Positions 8,395-18,136 of a DNA stretch of 64,000 bases are shown piece by piece (positions within the stretch are counted from its first letter, which is position 1; each line of letters begins with the position of its first letter). The DNA is from Xanthobacteraceae bacterium. GTDB taxonomy: Bacteria > Pseudomonadota > Alphaproteobacteria > Rhizobiales > Xanthobacteraceae. Under the pieces are notes generated by a model. That model made no database searches. It worked only from the letters and a program-made list of their open reading frames with translations, and was not told the DNA's origin. The translations under genes and the position numbers were made by a program. The stretch lies in assembly GCA_024508855.1 (NCBI GenBank), contig JANINJ010000107.1, positions 186,001 to 250,000 on the forward strand. The letters are read 5' to 3'.

Positions 8395-9279
8395 CTAGCC
8401 GAGTGTGCCGGCGTGAATCCACCACTGCGGCTGTTGCGACTGAAGCTGTTGCGCGGCTTCGCGGGCGCTGCCGTCGTCGTCATAGATGGCGAAGCACGTT
8501 GCGCCGGAGCCGGACATCCGCGCCAGCCGCACGCCCTGCGTCTCGCGCAGAGCGGCAAGCACATCTCCGATCACCGGCTGCAATTTGATCGCCGGCGCCT
8601 CGAGGTCGTTGCGGCCCCGCTCCAGCGCCTTAAGCATGTCCCCGGCAGGAGCATCCGGCTTCGGCCATGCCAGTGAACGCACCACATCGGTGACGCCGAC
8701 GAGAATTTCGCCATGCTTGAGGTTGAGCGCCTTGAACACATCGACGGTCGCGACGGCGATCCGTGGATTGACCATTACGCAGGACAGCTTCGGAAAACTG
8801 AGCGGCGTCAGTTGCTCGCCGACCCCGGTCATCAGGCAGGACTGCGAAGCGAGACAGACCGGCACGTCGGCGCCGGTGAGCCGGGCCGCTTCGATCACAC
8901 GCGGATCGTCCAGCCCGATGCCGTTGAGCCGCGCCAGCAGCCGCAGTGCCGCGGCAGCGTCGGCCGAGCCGCCGCCAATTCCCGCCGCAACCGGCAACTG
9001 CTTGTCGAGCGTGAAGCGCCCGACCGTAAGACCCGGCACGCGTTCTGCGAGCAGGCGCGCCGCCTTGACGACGAGATTATCCTCCACCTCGCCGCATTCG
9101 GATGCGCGCGGTCCTGCCGTGGTCAGTGATAATTCGGGTCCCGGCTGCAGCGTCAGGCGGTCCGCGCAATCGGCGAACGCCACCAGGCTTGCCAGGTCGT
9201 GATAGCCATCAACGCGGCGCCCCAGCACCCGAAGCGTCAGGTTGACCTTCGCGCGCGCGTCTTCAAACAACTCGGACAT
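8395..9279 (-). CDS. ispE: 4-diphosphocytidyl-2-C-methyl-D-erythritol kinase
   Basis: IspE is the GHMP-family kinase that phosphorylates CDP-ME with ATP in the non-mevalonate isoprenoid pathway. The 294-residue length is typical. N-terminal ARAKVNLTLRVLGRRVDGYHD carries the substrate-binding lysine and histidine. The glycine-rich ATP loop is LPVAAGIGGGSADAAAALRLL (about 96-116), and the C-terminal block has the GHMP motif RMSGSGATCFAIYDD. It starts 18 bases after the TPR protein gene, so the two are likely co-transcribed. Its product pathway supplies the IPP used by the polyprenyl synthase nearby. Confidence 0.95.
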   Translation of the reverse strand: MSELFEDARAKVNLTLRVLGRRVDGYHDLASLVAFADCADRLTLQPGPELSLTTAGPRASECGEVEDNLVVKAARLLAERVPGLTVGRFTLDKQLPVAAGIGGGSADAAAALRLLARLNGIGLDDPRVIEAARLTGADVPVCLASQSCLMTGVGEQLTPLSFPKLSCVMVNPRIAVATVDVFKALNLKHGEILVGVTDVVRSLAWPKPDAPAGDMLKALERGRNDLEAPAIKLQPVIGDVLAALRETQGVRLARMSGSGATCFAIYDDDGSAREAAQQLQSQQPQWWIHAGTLG

Positions 9280-9297
9280 CGCCCCCAGCTACCCCGA

Positions 9298-11073
9298 TCA
9301 GCCGCCTTTGTCGTCGTCTTTTTTCTTGTCAGCCGAGGCCGCAGCCGGCGTCGCATCGGCCGGCAGGCCGTTTTCGATCTTGGCCTCGATCTTCGGCAGT
9401 TCTTCCGGATCCGGCTTCAGGTCGCGCGCATGCGCCCACTGGAACCGTGCCTCGAGCGTCCGGCCGACGCGCCAGTAAGCATCGCCAAGGTGATCGTTGA
9501 CCGTCGGGTCTTCCGGCTTCAGGTCGATGGCGCGCTCGAGGGTTTTCACCGCTTCCTCGTAGTTGCCGGTGCGGTAATAGGCCCAGCCGAGCGAATCGAC
9601 GATGTAGCCGTCATCCGGGCGCTGATCGACGGCGCGCTTGATCATCGTCATGGCTTCGTCGAGATGGATGCCGCGGTCGATCCAGGAATAGCCGAGATAG
9701 TTGAGCACATGCGGCTGCTCGGGCTTCAGTTCGAGCGCCTTCTTCATGTCCAGTTCGGCCTTGTCCCACTGCTTGGAGCGTTCCTCGCAGATGCCGCGGA
9801 AATAATAATACACCCAGGTGTTGCTTTCGGTGCCCGTGAGCTGGCCGATCGCATTGCTGTAGGTGCCGACGCAGTCAGCGAACTTCTTGCGGCCGCGCTC
9901 GATGTTGCCGAGCGCCATCATCGCTTCGATGTCTTTCGGGTCGTCCTGGGTCACCGACTTGAGGATCTTGATCGCCTCATCGCTGCGGTCGGCGGCGTCG
10001 AGATCGGTCGCCATCTGCACCTGCGCATTGCGATGAAGCGGCGAATTGGCCGGAACGCGCTCGTAGACCTTGATCGCCATCTGCGGCTTCTTGACCGATT
10101 CATACAGGTCGCCGAGCGACAGCAGTGCAAGGGCGTGATTGGGATTAAGATGCAGCGCGAGCTGCAGATAAACGAGTGCCAGATCCTCGCCACCGCGTCG
10201 CGTCAACGACGCGCCGATGCCGTACAGCGCTTCCGCGGCGCCGGCCTGCGGCGAATCTACCAGCGGCGGCAACTTCTTGCCGGCCTTGGTCTCGCGAATC
10301 CCTTCCTCGACCAGCGGGTGCCGCGACAGCTTCTTGTCGAACGCCTGATAGACGGCAAGCGCCGCCGCCGGATCCTTGCGCGACAGGAAGCGCGCGTAGG
10401 CGTCGCTCATCCGCAGCGCGGTTTCGTCCATCTTGTAGGCGCGCTCCAGCCGGATGCCTGCTTCCTTGTCGTTGCCGGCCAGCTGCATGATCAGGCCCGA
10501 ATGCAGATCCTTGAAGATCGGATACCATTCCGGACCGGTCAGCTTGTCGATGCTCGCGACCGCGCCCCGCGCATCGCCCGCACCATACTGCGCCCAGCCC
10601 GACAGCAGCACCGCCACCAGATCGGTGATCGGTCCACGCACCGACTGATTGATGTTGCGGCGGGCGGCGTCGTAGTGCTTCAGCTTGAGATCCTGCACGC
10701 CGAGCACCAGCCGGGCGACGCGATTCGACTTGTCGATCTTGATGACGCGGTTGGCGAGCTTGACCGCCTCGTCGATGTTGCCGTCGGCCAGCGACGAGAT
10801 GAAAGCACGGTCCAGCAGTTCGTTGTTCTTCGGGTCCTTGCTCAGCGCCGAGCGATAGAATTCCGCGGCAGATCCGGCATCGCGTTCGATGCTGGCGTGA
10901 CGCGCGGCGAGATAGCTGCCGGACACCGTCATCTCGCGAAGATCTTCACGCGTCGGAAACGCCTTCGATGACTCGGCGGGGCGATCCGGCGTCTGCGCGG
11001 CGACAGGTCCTTGCAGCGCCAGCGTGGCGACGGCGAGAGTGGCGATCGTCAGGGAATTCAAACGAGAAAGCAT
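9298..11073 (-). CDS. Exported tetratricopeptide repeat protein
   Basis: This 591-residue protein has a signal peptide (MLSRLNSLTIATLAVATLALQGPVAAQ, with likely cleavage after the Ala-Gln region) and many TPR units. Examples are LYESVKKPQMAIKVYERVP, ALELKPEQPHVLNYLGYSWI, DSLGWAYYRTGNYEEAVKTL and VNDHLGDAYWRVGRTLEARF. It ends in a short lysine/aspartate-rich tail. TPR arrays form protein-binding superhelices, so a periplasmic scaffold role is likely, but no partner can be named. I used the ATG at 11073, because the upstream extension to 11400 lacks signal character. It leads the ispE operon. Confidence 0.85.
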   Translation of the reverse strand: MLSRLNSLTIATLAVATLALQGPVAAQTPDRPAESSKAFPTREDLREMTVSGSYLAARHASIERDAGSAAEFYRSALSKDPKNNELLDRAFISSLADGNIDEAVKLANRVIKIDKSNRVARLVLGVQDLKLKHYDAARRNINQSVRGPITDLVAVLLSGWAQYGAGDARGAVASIDKLTGPEWYPIFKDLHSGLIMQLAGNDKEAGIRLERAYKMDETALRMSDAYARFLSRKDPAAALAVYQAFDKKLSRHPLVEEGIRETKAGKKLPPLVDSPQAGAAEALYGIGASLTRRGGEDLALVYLQLALHLNPNHALALLSLGDLYESVKKPQMAIKVYERVPANSPLHRNAQVQMATDLDAADRSDEAIKILKSVTQDDPKDIEAMMALGNIERGRKKFADCVGTYSNAIGQLTGTESNTWVYYYFRGICEERSKQWDKAELDMKKALELKPEQPHVLNYLGYSWIDRGIHLDEAMTMIKRAVDQRPDDGYIVDSLGWAYYRTGNYEEAVKTLERAIDLKPEDPTVNDHLGDAYWRVGRTLEARFQWAHARDLKPDPEELPKIEAKIENGLPADATPAAASADKKKDDDKGG

Positions 11074-11368
11074 CACGGTTCGCCTGGCTCCAGAATTGGC
11101 AGCTAGATTGCAAAATATCCGAAAGGCGCGGCATGCCGGCCGCATCGGGACATAAGACATCAAGACACGCGCATTAAGGCGGACAATGCAGTGTTTGGTG
11201 GTCAACCGCAAGCTGACGGTCAGCCCCATGGAATCCGGCTCTGACCGGACTCTTTCGTTCTCCCAACCGCCCATCCTCCGGCCTGAAGACGCTTTCAGTG
11301 TGGCGGGATCGTGACCGGCCGCACTAACGGAACCATCCCGCTCACGCGTTTGTGTCAGCGGGTCTTTA

Positions 11369-13030
11369 TTACATGGCTTCGTAGTTCGGACCGCCGCCAC
11401 CTTCCGGGGGGACCCAGGTGATGTTGCCGTTGGGGTCCTTCACGTCGCAGGTTTTGCAATGGACGCAATTCTGCGCGTTGATCTGGTAACGCACGCTCGA
11501 TCCGTCCTCTACCCACTCGTACACGCCGGCTGGGCAATAGCGATTCGACGGCCCGGCGAACACGTCGTGCTCTGACGACTTCTGCAAGGCCATATCGGCA
11601 ACCTTGAGATGTACCGGCTGGTCTTCCTCGTGATTGGTGTTCGACAGGAACACCGACGACAGCCGATCGAAGGTCAGCTTGCCGTCCGGCTTCACTGCGG
11701 GCTTGGGCTGATGCGTCTTGGCGGGATCGAGCGTCTTGCGGTCGGGCTTGGCATGCGATTGCGTGCCGAACAGCGAGAAGCCGAATAGCGTGTTCGTCCA
11801 CATGTCGACGCCGCCGAGCCCGACGCCGATGATGGTGCCGAATTTCGACCACAGCGGCTTGACGTTGCGCACGCGGAACAGATCCTTGCCGACCGCGGAA
11901 TCGCGCCAGGCATTCTCGTATTCGACCAGTTCGTCGTTGGCACGCTCGGCCGCCAGCGCGGCTGCGACGTGTTCGGCCGCCAGCATGCCGGTGCCCATCG
12001 CGTTATGTACGCCCTTGATGCGCGGCACGTTGACGAAGCCGGCCGCACAACCGATCAGCGCGCCGCCCGGGAAGGTCAGTCGCGGCACCGATTGATAGCC
12101 GCCCTCGGTGATGGCGCGCGCACCATAGGCGAGACGCTTGCCGCCTTCGAACACGCCGCGGATGGAAGGATGCGTCTTGAAACGCTGGAATTCGTCGAAC
12201 GGCGACAGATACGGATCGTCGTAGTTCAGATGCACGACAAAGCCGACCGCAACGCGATTGTCGTCGTAGTGATAGAGGAACGAGCCGCCACCGGTGGAAT
12301 TGCCGAGCGGCCAGCCGAACGAATGCTGGATCAAGCCCTTCTGGTGCTTGGCCGGATCGATCTGCCAGACTTCCTTCAGCCCGATGCCGAACTTCGGTGG
12401 CTCGCTGTTCTTGTCGAGCTGATATTTCGCGATGAGCTCCTTGGTCAGGCTGCCGCGCGCGCCTTCGGCGAACAGCGTGTACTTTCCGAGCAATTCCATC
12501 CCGCGCGTATAGGACGCCTTGTGCGAACCGTCCTTGGCGATGCCCATGTCGCCGGTGGCGATGCCGCGCACCTCGCCGTTCTCGCCGTAGATCACTTCCG
12601 CCGCGGCGAAGCCGGGATAGATTTCGACGCCGAGCGCCTCGGCCTTGGCGCCGAGCCAGCGGCACACCATGCCGAGCGAGCCGATGTAGCAATGGTGATT
12701 GTTCATCAGCGGCGGCATCAGGAAATTCGGCAGCCGGATCGCACCGCCCGCCGTCATCCAATAGAACCGGTCGTCCTTGACCTGGGTCTTGAGCGGGCAA
12801 TCGGGATCGTCACGCCAGTCGGGAACCAGCTTGTCGAGACCCGCCGGATCGATCACCGCACCCGAGAGAATATGCGCGCCGACTTCCGAACCCTTCTCCA
12901 CCACGACGATCGCGAGATCGGGATTGAGCTGCTTGAGACGGATCGCCGCACTGAGGCCCGACGGTCCGGCGCCGACGATCACGACATCGAATTCCATGGA
13001 CTCACGCGGCGGCAACTCTTCGGTGCTCAT
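11369..13030 (-). CDS. Electron transfer flavoprotein-ubiquinone oxidoreductase
   Basis: ETF-QO passes electrons from the electron transfer flavoprotein (fatty acid and amino acid oxidation) into the quinone pool at the inner membrane. The 553-residue protein begins with an FAD Rossmann motif (DVVIVGAGPSGLSAAIRL, about 14-31). It ends with a 4Fe-4S-binding region containing CPAGVYEW and CVHCKTCDVKDP. The middle block GCAAGFVNVPRIKGVHNAMGTGMLAAEH is characteristic of the family. It is transcribed alone, divergent from the uracil-DNA glycosylase gene across 128 bases. Confidence 0.95.
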   Translation of the reverse strand: MSTEELPPRESMEFDVVIVGAGPSGLSAAIRLKQLNPDLAIVVVEKGSEVGAHILSGAVIDPAGLDKLVPDWRDDPDCPLKTQVKDDRFYWMTAGGAIRLPNFLMPPLMNNHHCYIGSLGMVCRWLGAKAEALGVEIYPGFAAAEVIYGENGEVRGIATGDMGIAKDGSHKASYTRGMELLGKYTLFAEGARGSLTKELIAKYQLDKNSEPPKFGIGLKEVWQIDPAKHQKGLIQHSFGWPLGNSTGGGSFLYHYDDNRVAVGFVVHLNYDDPYLSPFDEFQRFKTHPSIRGVFEGGKRLAYGARAITEGGYQSVPRLTFPGGALIGCAAGFVNVPRIKGVHNAMGTGMLAAEHVAAALAAERANDELVEYENAWRDSAVGKDLFRVRNVKPLWSKFGTIIGVGLGGVDMWTNTLFGFSLFGTQSHAKPDRKTLDPAKTHQPKPAVKPDGKLTFDRLSSVFLSNTNHEEDQPVHLKVADMALQKSSEHDVFAGPSNRYCPAGVYEWVEDGSSVRYQINAQNCVHCKTCDVKDPNGNITWVPPEGGGGPNYEAM

Positions 13031-13158
13031 ATTCTGACCCCAGACAGACTAACAAGAATGCTTCTAACCGCCTTTGTTTCCGATTTTTCCCGGAAGAACA
13101 ACTACGGAAATGCAACCGAAGGCGTTTCGCCCGGGTCCGATCCGTCGTAAATTGCCGC

Positions 13159-13998
13159 ATGGCCTCCCCGCACCCGACCATCCCCGACCGACCGCCGACC
13201 GCCCGCGAATTGCTGGCGTTTTATCTCGAAGCCGGAGTGGATTGCGCGTTGCACGACGAACCGGTCAACCGGCTGTCGGAGCCGGAAGCGGCTGCTCCAC
13301 GGACGATGGATGCACCGGTCGAGCGCAAGCCGCTGGTGATGGAACAGAAGGCGGTTCCGCGCGGCACGCCGATACCGCCACCGGCTCCCGACATCGCCAT
13401 CGCATCGGCGCGCGAGGCGGCGCGAACCGCGCCCACGCTCGATGAACTGCGCACGCTGCTCGACAACTTCGATGGCTGCGCATTGAAGGCGACCGCGACG
13501 CGGCTGGTATTCGCCGACGGCAATCCGGAAGCGCGCGTGATGTTCGTCGGCGAAGCACCCGGCCGCGACGAAGACCTCACCGGCCTGCCGTTCGTCGGCC
13601 GTTCTGGCAAGCTGCTCGACCTGATGCTGCGCGCCATAGGCCTCGACCGCACCACCGCCTATATCGCCAACGTGATTCCGTGGCGGCCGCCCGGCAATCG
13701 CGATCCCTCGCCGCAGGAAACCCAGATCTGCCTGCCTTTCATCAAGCGGCAGATCGAACTGGTCGATCCCGACGTGCTGGTTTGCCTCGGCAAACCGTCG
13801 TCGCAGGCGGTGCTGGAATTGAAGGACGGCATCATGCGCTCGCGCGGGCGCTGGCACACCTACGACACCGGCACGCGCAGCATCCGCGCCATGGCGACCT
13901 TCCATCCCGCTTATCTGCTGCGACAGCCGATCTACAAACGGCTGGCATGGCAGGACTTGCGCTCCATTTCAAAAGCGCTGACGCAAACCCAAACATAA
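13159..13998 (+). CDS. Uracil-DNA glycosylase, family 4-like
   Basis: This 279-residue protein belongs to the family 4/5 type of uracil-DNA glycosylases, which remove uracil from DNA. Motif 1 is GEAPGRDED (131-139), followed by LPFVGRSGKLLDLML. The NVIPWRPPGNRDP segment is at about 171-183, and the C-terminal motif is ATFHPAYLLR. Family 4 enzymes hold a 4Fe-4S cluster with four cysteines. Here I find C107, C191 and C209, but the first cysteine of the expected N-terminal pair is absent (FDGC). The N-terminal 90 residues form a proline-rich linker-like extension. Confidence 0.85.
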   Translation: MASPHPTIPDRPPTARELLAFYLEAGVDCALHDEPVNRLSEPEAAAPRTMDAPVERKPLVMEQKAVPRGTPIPPPAPDIAIASAREAARTAPTLDELRTLLDNFDGCALKATATRLVFADGNPEARVMFVGEAPGRDEDLTGLPFVGRSGKLLDLMLRAIGLDRTTAYIANVIPWRPPGNRDPSPQETQICLPFIKRQIELVDPDVLVCLGKPSSQAVLELKDGIMRSRGRWHTYDTGTRSIRAMATFHPAYLLRQPIYKRLAWQDLRSISKALTQTQT

Positions 13999-14010
13999 TT
14001 GGGTTCGTAA

Positions 14011-15531
14011 CTACGGCGTCTTCGGCCGCACGATGGCCCAGCCGACCCGCAGCGGCGCGTAGCGGCCGTCAACCAGCCGGTCGAATGTCTTCGGCACTTC
14101 CGGCACCAGGCCGGGAAATTCCCTGGCAATGGCTGCAGGCGGCGTGCCGGCTGTATCTGCAGCACGCCACACCACGACGCCACCGGTTTCGTTGAATTGT
14201 TCAGGTCTCAGCCACGGCCCCAGCGCAGGCGGCGCGGCGAGCAACGGCTGCGGTCGCGACGCGCCAAGCGCGATCAATTCGGCAAGCCGTGCATCGCCTG
14301 CGACGGCGGGAAGCGGCCGATTGGTGCGGCGCTGAAAACTGTCGCCGAAAAAGCGCGCGACCGCATTCGCAGGCGTCGTCGTGGCGATCTCGGCACCGCC
14401 GAACCACGGCTGCAGCAACGTCATTCCTGCAATCGCCACCGCCGGCGCGACGATCACTGCCGCCCAGGCCGTGCGCAAGACGCGCTGCCGGCGCAAGTGA
14501 ATCAGATCGCCGCTGAACACGATCACCGCGAGGCCGGACAGCAACAGCGCGATGCCGGCTCCGCCGGCGACGTGATCGTAGCCGAATAGCGCGCCGATGA
14601 GACTTCCCAGCAGTGCCGGCGCCAATGCGAAAAACAATACGAACTGCCGCGCCAGATTCTGCACCGGCGGCCGGAACACGGTCGGCGACGTCTCGCGGTT
14701 GCGCAGGATCGTGCGATGCATCACCGACGAATTCAGAATGATCAGCAGCACGATCCCTGCCAGCGCAAATATCAGCCATCCCAGCAACCGGCCCCAACCG
14801 ATCACCAGCGCTTCTACATCGGCCATCTGCGGCCAATGCGGCAGCGCGATCGTGTCGGCACGCAATAGCCACACCAGATACGGGAGGACCAGCACGGCGA
14901 TCACCAGCAGCGCGAACATTGCATCAAACGACAGCAGCGTCCTGCGACCGCGCGCAGTGGCCAGCGCAAAGATTGCCAGCAGCAACAGCAGACCGCCCGC
15001 GGCATATGTCGTCAACAGCAGCAACCCGGCTTCGATCGACAATGCAAACCACGCGCTGCGGCTGCCCTGCCCGATCACCTGCCAGGCATGCAGCAGAACC
15101 AGCGCCCACAGCGGGCACGCCAGCACCAGTGGGCCGAACTCGACGCCGGGAAAGCTGAACGCGGTCACCGTCATCGTCAGCAACACCGCCAGCGCTGCGT
15201 GCGAATTACCGACGATGCGGCGCGCGAGCCCGTAGAGCGCCGCGAAGGTCACGACAAAGCAAAGCTGCGCCAGCAGATAGACACCGAAGATATGACCGCC
15301 CGCGAGCCGGAACGCGACATCGGCGAGCCAGAATGCCAGCGGCGGACCGAGATCGCTGCCGACCTGATATTGGTGACCATAAACCAGCACGGTGGCGAGA
15401 TCGCCGGGCGGGCTGCCATAGAACAGCATCGGCACCACGAGCCACAGCAGCGCCTGGATCAACACCACGATCCAGACCACGAGACGCGGCCGGGCGCGGA
15501 TCAACTCAACGATCAGGGATGTGAACCGCAT
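14011..15531 (-). CDS. GT-C type (family 39-like) integral membrane glycosyltransferase
   Basis: This 506-residue protein has about ten hydrophobic membrane segments (for example LVVWIVVLIQALLWLVVPMLF, ALAVLLTMTVTAFSFPG and LLLLTTYAAGGLLLLLAIF). A more polar C-terminal portion follows. The early periplasmic loop PPGDLATVLVYGHQYQVGSDLGPPLAFWLADVAF resembles the acidic loop of polyprenyl-phosphate-dependent GT-C enzymes such as ArnT and protein mannosyltransferases. Donor and acceptor cannot be inferred. It converges with the uracil-DNA glycosylase gene, with 12 bases between stops. Confidence 0.7.
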   Translation of the reverse strand: MRFTSLIVELIRARPRLVVWIVVLIQALLWLVVPMLFYGSPPGDLATVLVYGHQYQVGSDLGPPLAFWLADVAFRLAGGHIFGVYLLAQLCFVVTFAALYGLARRIVGNSHAALAVLLTMTVTAFSFPGVEFGPLVLACPLWALVLLHAWQVIGQGSRSAWFALSIEAGLLLLTTYAAGGLLLLLAIFALATARGRRTLLSFDAMFALLVIAVLVLPYLVWLLRADTIALPHWPQMADVEALVIGWGRLLGWLIFALAGIVLLIILNSSVMHRTILRNRETSPTVFRPPVQNLARQFVLFFALAPALLGSLIGALFGYDHVAGGAGIALLLSGLAVIVFSGDLIHLRRQRVLRTAWAAVIVAPAVAIAGMTLLQPWFGGAEIATTTPANAVARFFGDSFQRRTNRPLPAVAGDARLAELIALGASRPQPLLAAPPALGPWLRPEQFNETGGVVVWRAADTAGTPPAAIAREFPGLVPEVPKTFDRLVDGRYAPLRVGWAIVRPKTP

Positions 15532-15647
15532 GAACCGTCAGGGTCGCTTTCAAGGGCGTGATTCGTCCAGAGCCTGCTGCGAAGCCCAGGGGCCAACGCG
15601 TCACGCATCGATGTGATAGAGCCCGACGGCGATTGAGGCAACCGGCA

Positions 15648-15668
15648 GCGAAGCGCAATCCGCTTCGC
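15648..15668. terminator. Hairpin downstream of rnhB
   Basis: A perfect 8-bp stem (GCGAAGCG / CGCTTCGC) with a five-base loop lies ten bases past the rnhB stop. No T-run follows on either strand, so its strength as an intrinsic terminator is doubtful. Confidence 0.3.
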
Positions 15669-15678
15669 GCGTCCCACG

Positions 15679-16419
15679 TCAGCTTGCCGCGATCTCGGCG
15701 ATCACCTGCGTCTGTTCGACCGTGACCTCGACGGCCGTGGTCCCAGCCTGATGCTTCTGCCACGCGGCAGCGACGGGCGCGAACAGGCGGCGATGGTGCA
15801 CCGTGGGACCGAGCCGGTTCAGCGCATCGAGATGCTCCGGCACACCATAACCCTTGTGCTGCTCGAAACCGTAACCGGGATGATCTTGCGCCAGCCGGCA
15901 CATCAGCCGGTCGCGCGAGACCTTGGCGAGGATCGACGCCGCCGCGATCGATAGTACCAACCCGTCGCCACCGATCACAGCCTCGCAATCGCACGGCGTA
16001 TCGAGCTTATCGCGCCCGTCGACCAAGACATGCTTCGGCATTTCCGGTAACGCATGCACCGCGCGGGCCAGCGCCCAAAGGGAAGCGCGCAGGATATTGT
16101 CGCGCTCGATCCGCGCCGGTGACGCAAACGCCACCGCAAACTGCGACGTCGCACAGATCTCCTCGAATAGCGCCTCGCGTTTCTCGGGTGTCAGGCGCTT
16201 GGAATCGTCGAGGCCTTTTGGAATCCGTTTGGGATCGAGCACCACGGCGGCCGCGACCACCGGACCGGCCAGCGGTCCCCGACCGGCCTCATCGCAGCCG
16301 GCCACCGGCCAGACGCCACGCTTGAACAGCGCGCGCTCCCGCTTGAAGGACGGCGGCACAATGGCGGCAACGCCCTTCTTCGTCTTCTCCGCGCCCGGCT
16401 GTGGCTTTCCCCGAATCAT
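15679..16419 (-). CDS. rnhB: Ribonuclease HII
   Basis: RNase HII cuts the RNA strand of RNA-DNA hybrids and removes single misincorporated ribonucleotides. The 246-residue protein shows the catalytic D-E pair in [15 protein letters not shown] (43-44), further acidic ligands in VLVDGRDKL and the C-terminal [15 protein letters not shown] block. The [18 protein letters not shown] motif is diagnostic of type II. I used the ATG at 16419 ([12 protein letters not shown]), because an upstream start at 16554 adds residues unlike the family. The lysine/arginine-rich first 35 residues are an extension typical of rhizobial versions. Confidence 0.95.
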   Translation of the reverse strand: MIRGKPQPGAEKTKKGVAAIVPPSFKRERALFKRGVWPVAGCDEAGRGPLAGPVVAAAVVLDPKRIPKGLDDSKRLTPEKREALFEEICATSQFAVAFASPARIERDNILRASLWALARAVHALPEMPKHVLVDGRDKLDTPCDCEAVIGGDGLVLSIAAASILAKVSRDRLMCRLAQDHPGYGFEQHKGYGVPEHLDALNRLGPTVHHRRLFAPVAAAWQKHQAGTTAVEVTVEQTQVIAEIAAS

Positions 16420-16487
16420 GGCGGGATGGTGCGAGACCAGACCTGTCAGCGCAACCGGGAACCGGACGTCATGCCCGTTATCCAGAC

Positions 16488-16943
16488 CTAGTCCGGCAAG
16501 TGAACCCGGCGGTCGTCCCCCACCTCTATCCCGGGAGCGACGACGACTTCCCACGGATGACCATCGGGATCGACAAAATACCCAGAATAGCCGCCGTAAT
16601 CGGTGCGATGTCCGGGTTTCAGCAGCACGGCACCCTTGGCCGCCGCAAACGCCAGCACCTCATCGACTTCCTGCTGCGAGCGGCAATTCCACGCCAGCGT
16701 CATGCCGCGAAATCCACCCGACCGCGGCTGATCCGGCAACGCGGCATCTTGCGCCAGTTTCGACCACGGATAGAGTGCCAGCACCGCGCCGCCGGTATCG
16801 AAGAAAGCCACCTCCTCACCGGTCGCGGACATCTTCCGCGCAAAACCCAGCGACGCGTAAAACGCGATGCTCCTGCGCATGTCGTCGACGCCAAGCGTCA
16901 CCACCGTGAGTCGCGCTACAGGCGCGGGCAATTCGTTCGCCAT
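16488..16943 (-). CDS. VOC (glyoxalase/bleomycin resistance) superfamily protein
   Basis: This 151-residue protein has two beta-alpha-beta-beta-beta units of the vicinal oxygen chelate fold: [21 protein letters not shown] near the N-terminus and [21 protein letters not shown] near the C-terminus. These proteins bind a divalent metal and act as lyases, dioxygenases or resistance proteins. The motifs do not settle which. The start codon lies ten bases after the stop of the upstream radical SAM gene, so the two are likely co-transcribed. Confidence 0.85.
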   Translation of the reverse strand: MANELPAPVARLTVVTLGVDDMRRSIAFYASLGFARKMSATGEEVAFFDTGGAVLALYPWSKLAQDAALPDQPRSGGFRGMTLAWNCRSQQEVDEVLAFAAAKGAVLLKPGHRTDYGGYSGYFVDPDGHPWEVVVAPGIEVGDDRRVHLPD

Positions 16944-16952
16944 GCGATACCC

Positions 16953-18113
16953 CTAGAACAAACTCAACTGCTCGCCATTGCGCTTCGGCCGCGCAAAATG
17001 ATCGGTGGTCAGTTTCGAGCGCCGCTTGTTGAGACCGAGCTTCTCGCAGGCGATCTCGAAGCGGCGGCCGATCATCCAAGCCATTGGCCCGGTGCCCTTC
17101 ATGCGTGTGCCCCACTGCGAATCGTAATCGCGGCCGCCGCGCATCTCGCGGATCAGCGTGAAGACGTGACGATAGCGATCCGGGTAATTCGCCATCAGCC
17201 ATTCGCGGAACAGGTCGCGTACCTCGAGCGGCAGGCGCAGCAGCACGTAGCTCGCCTCCTTGACGCCGGCATGGGCGGCGGAATCGAGAATGCGTTCGAT
17301 CTCGGCATCGTTCAACGCCGGAATCACGGGCGCCACCATCACGGTGGTCGGAATGCCGGCCGCGGACAACTGCCGCAGCGCTTCCAGCCGTTTCGGCGGC
17401 GTCGACGCGCGCGGCTCCATGGTGCGAGCCAGTTTCGGATCGAGCGAGGTGACCGAGATCGCCACCTTAGCAAGATTGCGTTGCGCCATCCGCGACAGGA
17501 TGTCGATGTCCCGCGTCACCAGCGCCGACTTGGTGACGATGCCGACCGGGTGACCGACCCGCTCCAGCACCTCGAGAATGCCGCGCATGATTTTGTGCTC
17601 GCGCTCGATCGGCTGATACGGATCGGTGTTGGTGCCGATGGCGATCATCTTCGGCTCGTAGTCCGGCGAAGCCAGTTCCTTCTCCAGCAGCGCTGGCGCA
17701 TCGGGCTTGGCGAACAGTTTCGATTCGAAATCCAGCCCCGGCGACAGGCCGAGATAGGCGTGGGTCGGCCGCGCGAAGCAATAGACGCAGCCGTGCTCGC
17801 AGCCGCGATAGGGATTGATCGAACGGTCGAAACCGATGTCGGGCGAGTCGTTGCGAGTGATGACCTTGCGCGCGGTATCGAGCCCCACCGTGGTCTTGAA
17901 CGGCGGCAGTTCGTCGAGGCTCTGCCAGCCGTCGTCGAAGGTAACCCGCGCCTCGGCCTCGAAGCGGCCGCTCTCGTTGGATTGCGCGCCCCGGCCGCGC
18001 CGCCGCTCGCGGTCGATCGCGATGGCGATTTCGGAAAACGAGGGGGTCGCACCCACCGGCTCGGAGGGCGCCGTGACCGGCGGGTGCTTGAGGGCAGTGG
18101 AAGCCTTGCTCAT
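16953..18113 (-). CDS. PA0069-family radical SAM protein
   Basis: This 386-residue radical SAM protein has the cluster-binding motif CEHGCVYC (C-x3-C-x2-C) within NPYRGCEHGCVYCFARPTHAYLG. The following block KMIAIGTNTDPYQPIEREHKIMRGILEVLERVGHPVGI fits the PA0069/Rv2578c family, which is distantly related to spore photoproduct lyase. The reaction is not established. A GTTC-N7-GTTC type LexA-like box begins 24 bases upstream of the ATG, suggesting induction by DNA damage. The VOC gene follows ten bases downstream. Confidence 0.85.
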   Translation of the reverse strand: MSKASTALKHPPVTAPSEPVGATPSFSEIAIAIDRERRRGRGAQSNESGRFEAEARVTFDDGWQSLDELPPFKTTVGLDTARKVITRNDSPDIGFDRSINPYRGCEHGCVYCFARPTHAYLGLSPGLDFESKLFAKPDAPALLEKELASPDYEPKMIAIGTNTDPYQPIEREHKIMRGILEVLERVGHPVGIVTKSALVTRDIDILSRMAQRNLAKVAISVTSLDPKLARTMEPRASTPPKRLEALRQLSAAGIPTTVMVAPVIPALNDAEIERILDSAAHAGVKEASYVLLRLPLEVRDLFREWLMANYPDRYRHVFTLIREMRGGRDYDSQWGTRMKGTGPMAWMIGRRFEIACEKLGLNKRRSKLTTDHFARPKRNGEQLSLF

Positions 18114-18136
18114 GGCGCCAACATAACATCGAATAA

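Noticed and set aside
9199-10971. Long plus-strand frame (590 codons) opposite the TPR gene
   Set aside because: It has no domain pattern and mirrors the TPR coding sequence, which has a signal peptide and clear repeats.
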